Below, piece after piece: positions 54,523 to 59,323 of a DNA stretch of 59,323 nt (position 1 is the first letter of the stretch; each line of letters opens with the position of its first letter). The position numbers and the translations under genes were made by a program. The DNA comes from Clostridiales bacterium (GTDB taxonomy: Bacteria > Bacillota > Clostridia > Christensenellales > Aristaeellaceae). The stretch spans positions 1-59,323 of the forward strand of contig SFGO01000004.1 in NCBI GenBank assembly GCA_004556545.1. The letters run 5' to 3'. The notes below the pieces were generated by a model. That model had not been told where the DNA came from and ran no database searches. It was given only the letters and a program-made list of their open reading frames with translations.

Positions 54523-54831
54523 CGGGACATGCAGCTTGGCCGGGTTTTACCGCCGCTCGGCAACGGGCCTCGCAGGGGGTGACCCCCTGCACCCCGGACT
54601 GCCCGCCGAAGGCGGGCAGGGTACTCGGGAGACATGCTGCTTGGCCGGGTTTTACCACCGCTCGGCGACAGGCCTCGCGGCTCGCGAGTCTGGCAGGCTT
54701 CGCAGGGGCAGTGTCCCTGCACCCCGGACTGCGCGCCATAGGCGCGCAGGGTACTCGGGAGACATGCGGCTTGGCCGGGGTTTTACCGCCGCTCGGCGAC
54801 AGGCCTCGCGGCTCGCGGGTCTGGCAGGCTA
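54467..54831 (+). repeat. R2 tandem array (three units)
   Basis: Units at 54467-54571 (shorter), 54572-54701 and 54702-54831, the last two being 130 bp each. Each has a first hairpin (for example GCAGGGGGT/ACCCCCTGC), ACCCCGGACTG, a second hairpin whose arms change together (GCCCGCC/GGCGGGC in units 1-2, GCGCGCC/GGCGCGC in unit 3), then GACATGC, GCTTGGCCGGG, TTTTACC and CGCTCGGCGACAGGCCTCG. The rest to 54955 is A/T-richer and only holds the deoC ribosome binding site. No gene in 54523-54955. Confidence 0.85.
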
Positions 54832-54955
54832 CGTTGCAGTTTGTTTTGGCGCGAAAAAATGCCGCCAGATGCCAAGATTTTCCATCATGATTACCATGCA
54901 AGGAAAAAATACAAAAATCCAACACCCATACGGACACAGAAAGGAAGGAAAACAT

Positions 54956-55615
54956 ATGACGAAACAACAGATCGCCTCTATGATTGACCACACTTTGCTA
55001 AAGGCCACGGCTACCCCCGACCAGATTCGGGAGCTATGCGCCACGGCGCGGGAACTGGGCACGGCCAGCGTTTGTGTCAATCCCTGCCACGTGGCTTTGG
55101 CCGCTGAGGAGCTGAAGGGCAGCCCGGTCAAGGTCTGCACGGTGATCGGCTTTCCTCTGGGAGCTAACACCACCGCCGTCAAGGCCTTTGAAACAAAGGA
55201 TGCCATTGCCAACGGCGCAGATGAAGTGGACATGGTCATCAACATCGGCGCGCTGAAAAGCGGCAATCTGGAACTGCTGGAAAAGGACATCCGGGGCGTG
55301 GTGGAAGCCGCGAACGGCACGCTGGTGAAGGTCATCATCGAGTGCTGCTACCTGACTGACGAAGAAAAGAAGCTGGCCTGCGAAGCCTGTGTCAAGGCTG
55401 GCGCGGACTATGTCAAGACCAGCACCGGCTTCGGCACCGGCGGGGCCACCGCAGCGGATGTGGCTTTGATGAAGGCTTCTATCCCCGCGTCCATGAAGGT
55501 CAAGGCCGCAGGCGGCATGCACTCCTGGCAGGAAGCGCTGGCCATGGTGGAGGCGGGCGCCAGCCGTCTGGGCACCAGCTCCACGCTGAAAATTCTGGAA
55601 GGCGCGGAGGAATAA
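54956..55615 (+). CDS. deoC: Deoxyribose-phosphate aldolase
   Basis: A 219-residue class I aldolase that splits 2-deoxyribose-5-phosphate to glyceraldehyde-3-phosphate and acetaldehyde. MIDHTLLKATAT is near residue 9, VCVNPCHVALA near 38, the proton-relay lysine in VKVIIECC near 125, and the Schiff-base lysine in DYVKTSTGF near 152, with VKAAGGMHSW near 184. Start at ATG 54956 with AAGGAAGG upstream; longer frames come from the repeat DNA. It is followed by the coiled-coil protein gene after 10 bp. Confidence 0.95.
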   Translation: MTKQQIASMIDHTLLKATATPDQIRELCATARELGTASVCVNPCHVALAAEELKGSPVKVCTVIGFPLGANTTAVKAFETKDAIANGADEVDMVINIGALKSGNLELLEKDIRGVVEAANGTLVKVIIECCYLTDEEKKLACEACVKAGADYVKTSTGFGTGGATAADVALMKASIPASMKVKAAGGMHSWQEALAMVEAGASRLGTSSTLKILEGAEE

Positions 55616-55625
55616 GGACAAGGCC

Positions 55626-56081
55626 ATGAGTAATGACGCTTCTCTTCTTCGGGAGACCGAAGAGGCGATCCGGGCCGGGCAGGAAGCCCACAGCCAGGCG
55701 CAGCAGGTGCTGGACACTTTGCGCAGCGCCAAGGGCTGGGGCGTTTACGACCTGCTGGGCGGCGGAATGCTCTCCGGGCTCATCAAGCACTCCCGCATGG
55801 ATAAGGCGCAGCAGCAGATGGAGGACTTCCGCCGGGCGCTGGAGCGCTTCAACCGGGAGCTGAAGGACGTGCGCGTACAGTGCAGCGCCTCGGCGGAGCT
55901 GTCCGCCTTCTGGCGCATTGCCGATCTGGCGTGGGACGGGCTCATCAGCGACTGGACGGTACTGAGCAAGATCAGCACCGCCAAAGCGCGGGTGGAGCAG
56001 ACCGACGCACAGCTCATGCAGGCGCTGGATCAGCTTCAGCAGACGCGCAGGCGCGTCCTCGAGCGAATGAATCGCGCATAA
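55626..56081 (+). CDS. Coiled-coil protein of unknown function
   Basis: A 151-residue protein, largely alpha-helical. It has a helical N-terminus, a glycine-rich turn with WGVYDLLGGGMLSGLIKHSRM near residue 37, then a long coiled coil to the end. I recognise no characterised family; similar sequences occur in Clostridia near deoC but with no known role. No membrane segment or signal is visible. AAGGACAAGG precedes the ATG. It is probably co-transcribed with deoC and ends at the duplicated terminator 56089-56118. Confidence 0.75.
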   Translation: MSNDASLLRETEEAIRAGQEAHSQAQQVLDTLRSAKGWGVYDLLGGGMLSGLIKHSRMDKAQQQMEDFRRALERFNRELKDVRVQCSASAELSAFWRIADLAWDGLISDWTVLSKISTAKARVEQTDAQLMQALDQLQQTRRRVLERMNRA

Positions 56082-56088
56082 AAAACAG

Positions 56089-56328
56089 GACCTGCCGCAA
56101 TGACTCTGCGGCAGGTCTCAGAGTGTCAAAAAAGTGGAGGTGCAGGAGGCACTGCCTCCTGCCGGGGTTATAGGGGCAGAGCCCCTAACCCTTATGCCGC
56201 AGCACTTTTCCCGCAAACCAGCTTAAGGGTGCGCAGCACCGAGGACGAGGACAGCCCGAAGGGCTACCGCAGTCCAACTCGGGTTTTTTCGACAGACTGA
56301 CCTGCCGCAATGACTCTGCGGCAGGTCT
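56089..56328 (+). repeat. R1 element copy 3 inside a duplicated bidirectional terminator
   Basis: The core at 56119-56298 (180 bp) shares its first 100 bases with copies 1 and 2 almost without change, and its end (GGGTTTTTTCGACAG) too. The middle, about 56223-56280, is different, with GGTGC/GCACC and AGCCC/GGGCT hairpins. The 30-bp flanks 56089-56118 and 56299-56328 are identical and hold a perfect 10-bp stem ACCTGCCGCA/TGCGGCAGGT. The A-run before the left copy and T6 after the right copy show that this was a bidirectional terminator now split by the element. Confidence 0.88.
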
Positions 56329-56334
56329 TTTTTG
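56299..56334 (+). terminator. Terminator with T-tract, right copy
   Basis: The stem ACCTGCCGCA/TGCGGCAGGT is followed by CTTTTTTG on the plus strand. For the minus-strand symporter the equivalent T-tract is at the left copy (56089-56118, preceded by AAAAAAC on the plus strand). Confidence 0.8.
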
Positions 56335-56340
56335 TTTCTC

Positions 56341-57762
56341 TCACCCGTTTTCCCGGGCGGCCAGCGGCGAAGTTTCTTCCGCTTTAGCCCGTTCCCGCAG
56401 CAGCCGGAACAGCGTGCCGCTCAGCAGGAACAGCCCCACCAGATTGGGCAGGGACATCAGGCCGTTGAAGGTGTCGCTCAGGTCCCAGATCAGGCCCAGA
56501 TCCATCGTCGCGCCCAGAATAGCCGCCAGTGAGAAAATCACCATGAAGGGCTTGACCGCCTTATGGGAGGAGAACAGATACTCTACGAAGCGCGCACCAT
56601 AAAGACCCCAGCCAAGCACGGTGGAAAACGCAAAGCTGCACAGCGCAACGGCGGTAAAGACCGTCACCCAGTTGCCGTAGGTGGCCACAAAGCCGCTGAT
56701 GGTCAGCTCCGCGCCCGCCACCTCGCCAAACTGAATGGGCACGCCGCTTAACAGGATCACCAGCGCGGTCAGCGTGCAGATGACGATGGTATCGGCAAAG
56801 ACCTCGAAAATGCCGAAGTAGCCCTGCTGTACCGGATGCTCTGTCTCGGCGCAGGCGTGGGCGATGGAGCCCGTGCCCAGACCGGCTTCGTTGGAGAAAA
56901 TACCCCGGGAAACGCCCTTCTTCATGCTCAGGAAGAAGCTGCCCACCACGCCGCCGGTAAAGGCGGACGGATTGAAAGCGCCCACGAAGATCTGTTCAAA
57001 CACCAGCGGAATCCGTTCCAGATGGGTGAAGACCACGCCCAGCGCCAGCACGATATAGAACAGCGCCATAAAGGGCACCAGCTTTTCCGCCACAGTGCCG
57101 ATGCGCTTCAGACCGCCCAGCAGCACGATCATCAGGATCAGCGCCATCAGAATGCCGAACACCCACCGGAAGACAGGCAGCGTTGCCTCGCTTGCCAGGT
57201 TGAAGCTGGTCAGCACGGAGCCGACGGCCACGGTGATGGTATTGATCTGCGTCGTATTGCCGATGCCGAAGCAGGCCAGCGCACCCAGCAGAGCATAGGC
57301 ATAGGCCAGCCAGCGCCATTTCCGACCCAGACCGTTCTGAATATAGTACATGGGGCCGCCTACGTAGTCGCCGTCCTTGTTCCGCTCCCGGAAATGCACG
57401 GCCAGCGTTACCTCGGCAAACTTGGTGCACATGCCCAGCAGCGCGGACACCCACATCCAGAACACCGCGCCGGGGCCGCCGATGGCGATAGCGCCCGCCA
57501 CACCGGCAATATTGCCGGTGCCCACCGTCGCCGCCAGCGCCGTACACACCGCCTGAAAGGGGGTCAGCGCGCCCTTGCCCGCCTCGTCGCGCTTGAAGAT
57601 GCGCCCCAGCGTTACCTTCATGGCCGCACCGAATTTGCGCAGCTGTACAAACCCGGTGCCCACGCTCAGATACAGGCCCACGCCCATGAGCAGGATCATG
57701 GCGGGAACGCCCCAGATAAAGTTATTGACCGCCTTGTTGACGCTTTCGATCCATGCCAGCAT
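56341..57762 (-). CDS. AGCS-family sodium:alanine (amino acid) symporter
   Basis: A 473-residue transporter with about ten helices. The family signatures are GAMKVTLGRIFK-like sequence near residue 50, ALAATVGTGNIAGVAGAIAIGGPGAVFWMWVSA near 78, and GISRGIFSNEAGLGTGSIAHA (here GVSRGIFSNEAGLG) near 290. Members import alanine or glycine with sodium. ATG 57762 is used because AGGAGAGAGGG precedes it; the longer frame adds about 50 non-membrane residues from intergenic DNA. Confidence 0.93.
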   Translation of the reverse strand: MLAWIESVNKAVNNFIWGVPAMILLMGVGLYLSVGTGFVQLRKFGAAMKVTLGRIFKRDEAGKGALTPFQAVCTALAATVGTGNIAGVAGAIAIGGPGAVFWMWVSALLGMCTKFAEVTLAVHFRERNKDGDYVGGPMYYIQNGLGRKWRWLAYAYALLGALACFGIGNTTQINTITVAVGSVLTSFNLASEATLPVFRWVFGILMALILMIVLLGGLKRIGTVAEKLVPFMALFYIVLALGVVFTHLERIPLVFEQIFVGAFNPSAFTGGVVGSFFLSMKKGVSRGIFSNEAGLGTGSIAHACAETEHPVQQGYFGIFEVFADTIVICTLTALVILLSGVPIQFGEVAGAELTISGFVATYGNWVTVFTAVALCSFAFSTVLGWGLYGARFVEYLFSSHKAVKPFMVIFSLAAILGATMDLGLIWDLSDTFNGLMSLPNLVGLFLLSGTLFRLLRERAKAEETSPLAARENG

Positions 57763-57918
57763 GAAATCCCTCTCTCCTGCAAGATGCCAAAAAATAAATG
57801 AACGTTTTTTTATTTGCCGTCCCGCAGTCCCAAATCCTGCCGAATCCCTTGAAATACAACGAAAAAACAAAGGGCGGCTTTGAAATCGCCTCAAAGGCGT
57901 AAAACTTTTGTCATACAC

Positions 57919-57947
57919 TTGTTAAATACGGCAACTTCCGATATAAT
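57919..57947 (+). promoter_or_regulatory. Promoter of the MoxR gene
   Basis: TTGTTA at 57919-57924 and consensus TATAAT at 57942-57947 are 17 bases apart, 82 bases upstream of the start codon. Confidence 0.75.
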
Positions 57948-58029
57948 ACACAATGGTGCTTTTCGAAGGACGGCTTCCGCCGCCTTTCGGACGGACGAAT
58001 GAATATGCCAAAAACAAAGGAGCGTTGTT

Positions 58030-58977
58030 ATGCTCAATCCGCGCCAGGTTATTTCCGCACTGAAACAGAATATCGGCAAGGTCATCGTCGGCAAGGACGA
58101 GGTGATCGAGCTGTTGCTGATCGCGCTGATGTGCAAGGGCCACGTGCTTTTGGAGGACGTGCCCGGCACCGGCAAGACCACCATGGTCAGCGCGCTGGCC
58201 AAGTCGCTGGACTGCAGCTTCAACCGCATCCAGTTCACGCCGGACGTGGTGCCCTCCGATGTAACGGGCTTCACCATGGTGAACTTCAAAACCGGGGAGA
58301 TGGACTATCATCCCGGGGCCATCATGTGCCAGATCGCGCTGGCCGACGAAATCAACCGTACCTCCCCCAAGACCCAGAGCGCCCTTCTGGAGGTCATGGA
58401 GGAATATCAGGTCACGGTGGACGGCGTGACCCATCCCCTGCCCAAGCCCTTCATGGTGCTGGCCACCCAGAACCCCACGGAGTTCGTGGGCACCTATCCC
58501 CTGCCCGAGGCCCAGATGGACCGTTTCTTCATCCGCGTTTCCATGGGGTATCCCACCCTTGAGGAAGAAATGGCGGTGCTGGAGCGCTTCTCCGGCACGG
58601 AAAAGCCCCAGTCCAAGCTGGTTCCCGTCTGCTCCGCGCAGGACATCATCGACATGCAGGGGCTGGTGGGCACGGTTTACTGCTCCAAAGAAGTGCGCCA
58701 TTACATTGCCTCTATCGCCGCCATGACGCGCAATCACCCCAGCCTGCAGCTGGGCGTCAGCACCCGCGGCGCCATCGCGCTGATCCGCGGCGCACAGGCC
58801 TGCGCCCTGCTCAACGACCGGGACTACGTCCTGCCGGAGGATGTGCAGCGCATGGTGCTGCCCGTCCTGACCCACCGCATCATGCCCAACCCCGACGCCA
58901 AGATGAAGGGCATCTCCGCCGAGCGCATCCTGATTGCCGTCGTCGAAAACGTCCCCGTCCCCCTCCGCCTCTCCTAG
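58030..58977 (+). CDS. MoxR-family AAA+ ATPase
   Basis: A 315-residue ATPase of the MoxR group, chaperones that assemble or activate protein complexes, often with vWA-domain partners. DVPGTGKTT near residue 44 is Walker A, ALADEINRTSPKTQSALLEVMEE near 108 Walker B and the MoxR insert, and ATQNPTEFVGTYPLPEAQMDRFF near 150 sensor 1. A lid domain follows to residue 310. The vWA/DUF58 partner would be expected downstream, beyond the repeat and outside the window. AAAGGAG precedes the ATG. Confidence 0.93.
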   Translation: MLNPRQVISALKQNIGKVIVGKDEVIELLLIALMCKGHVLLEDVPGTGKTTMVSALAKSLDCSFNRIQFTPDVVPSDVTGFTMVNFKTGEMDYHPGAIMCQIALADEINRTSPKTQSALLEVMEEYQVTVDGVTHPLPKPFMVLATQNPTEFVGTYPLPEAQMDRFFIRVSMGYPTLEEEMAVLERFSGTEKPQSKLVPVCSAQDIIDMQGLVGTVYCSKEVRHYIASIAAMTRNHPSLQLGVSTRGAIALIRGAQACALLNDRDYVLPEDVQRMVLPVLTHRIMPNPDAKMKGISAERILIAVVENVPVPLRLS

Positions 58978-59323
58978 GCAGGGGGTGACCCCCTGCACCC
59001 CGGACTGCGCGCCTGCGGCGCGCAGGGTGCTTGAACGACATGCTGCTTGGCCGGGGTTTTACCGCCGCTCGGCGACAGGCCTCGCGGCTCGCCGGTCTGG
59101 TGCTGCTCCCTGCCGGTTGGCCGATTCAGACCGCCATTCGGCGACAGGCCTCATGGCTCGCACCCCCAAACCTGCTGGCCGATGCACTTCCAAAATCGGC
59201 CAACCGTTAGGACTCCATCTCACCCCGCAAGGGGTAAGCCTGCCCGCCGCCAACTGCGGGGGAGCAGAGCGGCGATAGGCAGCGGAGGGAAAAAGGCCCG
59301 CCCATTTTGACGGCGGAAAAAGG
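58978..59323 (+). repeat. R2 copy and partial copy after the MoxR stop codon
   Basis: The MoxR TAG stop is followed with no gap by GCAGGGGGT/ACCCCCTGC, then ACCCCGGACTG and a GCGCGCC/GGCGCGC stem, GACATGC, GCTTGGCCGGGG, TTTTACC and the CGCTCGGCGACAGG part to about 59105. A partial second copy (CGGCGACAGGCCTC) follows at about 59139. The rest to the end is GC-rich without a gene that I can support. Confidence 0.75.

Noticed and set aside
54467..54831. CRISPR array
   Set aside because: The repeats are 130-bp hairpin units in tandem, without short repeats and unique spacers, and no cas genes are present.
57763..57960. Glycine riboswitch ahead of the AGCS symporter
   Set aside because: The leader lacks the paired aptamer motifs; only A/T-rich stretches and weak stems are visible.

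Overview
The window is GC-rich DNA from a Bacillota genome, most likely a high-GC Clostridia member of gut or anaerobic origin. Evidence: scpA/scpB beside an M50 protease, HemZ-type radical SAM protein, RelA/SpoT long form, Hcp, an AGCS symporter, purine-rich AGGAGG ribosome binding sites at almost every start, and TTGACA/TATAAT-type promoters with 17-base spacers. No rRNA, tRNA, phage, insertion sequence with a transposase, or CRISPR array was seen.

Layout. 1-283: hairpin repeats. 284-8368: hcp, a GH27 glycosidase, and a minus-strand operon (low-MW phosphatase, SCP2-like protein, a proline/glutamate-rich membrane protein ending in a sortase-B-like domain without catalytic residues, DUF1015). 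8609-9445: membrane coiled-coil protein. 9651-15235: arsR-potABCD-nagA, a polyamine uptake operon headed by an ArsR-type regulator with a perfect inverted repeat at its promoter. 15623-16155: a small zinc-ribbon gene preceded by a roughly 210-nt structured RNA. 16386-20630: Na/Pi transporter and GH78 rhamnosidase. 20728-33893: one long minus-strand catabolic operon (sugar isomerase, class II aldolase, PfkB kinase, epimerase, DUF4867, FAD oxidase, Fe-S protein, Ldh2-type dehydrogenase, FGGY kinase, fused EtfB-EtfA, IolB). 34209-36055: divergent Gfo/Idh/MocA and ThuA-like genes. 36123-40284: dtd, MBL hydrolase, hemZ, glpK. 40588-52216: a ten-gene, tightly overlapping operon joining two paralogous polytopic membrane proteins, an SDR, an acyl carrier protein, an AMP-ligase, LuxE-like and LuxC-like proteins, a GT2, a GNAT-like protein and relA. 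52433-58977: M50 protease, scpAB, deoC, a coiled-coil protein, an AGCS symporter and a MoxR ATPase.

The catabolic operon reads as a pathway: an aldose or uronate is isomerised, phosphorylated and cleaved by the aldolase, while 2-hydroxy-acid electrons go through the FAD oxidase and Fe-S protein to a single-chain ETF. The substrate cannot be fixed from sequence. The lux-like operon reads as an acyl activation and reduction machine (ligase, ACP, LuxE, LuxC, SDR) tied to envelope glycosylation, with no luciferase.

The most unusual signal is in the non-coding DNA. Three copies of a 155-180 bp multi-hairpin element (R1; 11871-12027, 15372-15526, 56119-56298) have short inverted termini (TGTCRAAAAA) and each is flanked by an exact 22-30 bp direct repeat that is itself a hairpin, different at every site and in two cases a transcription terminator. 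This looks like an element that targets and duplicates terminator hairpins. A second hairpin family (R2) sits directly against stop codons, shows compensatory stem changes, and at scpB supplies the last residues of the protein.
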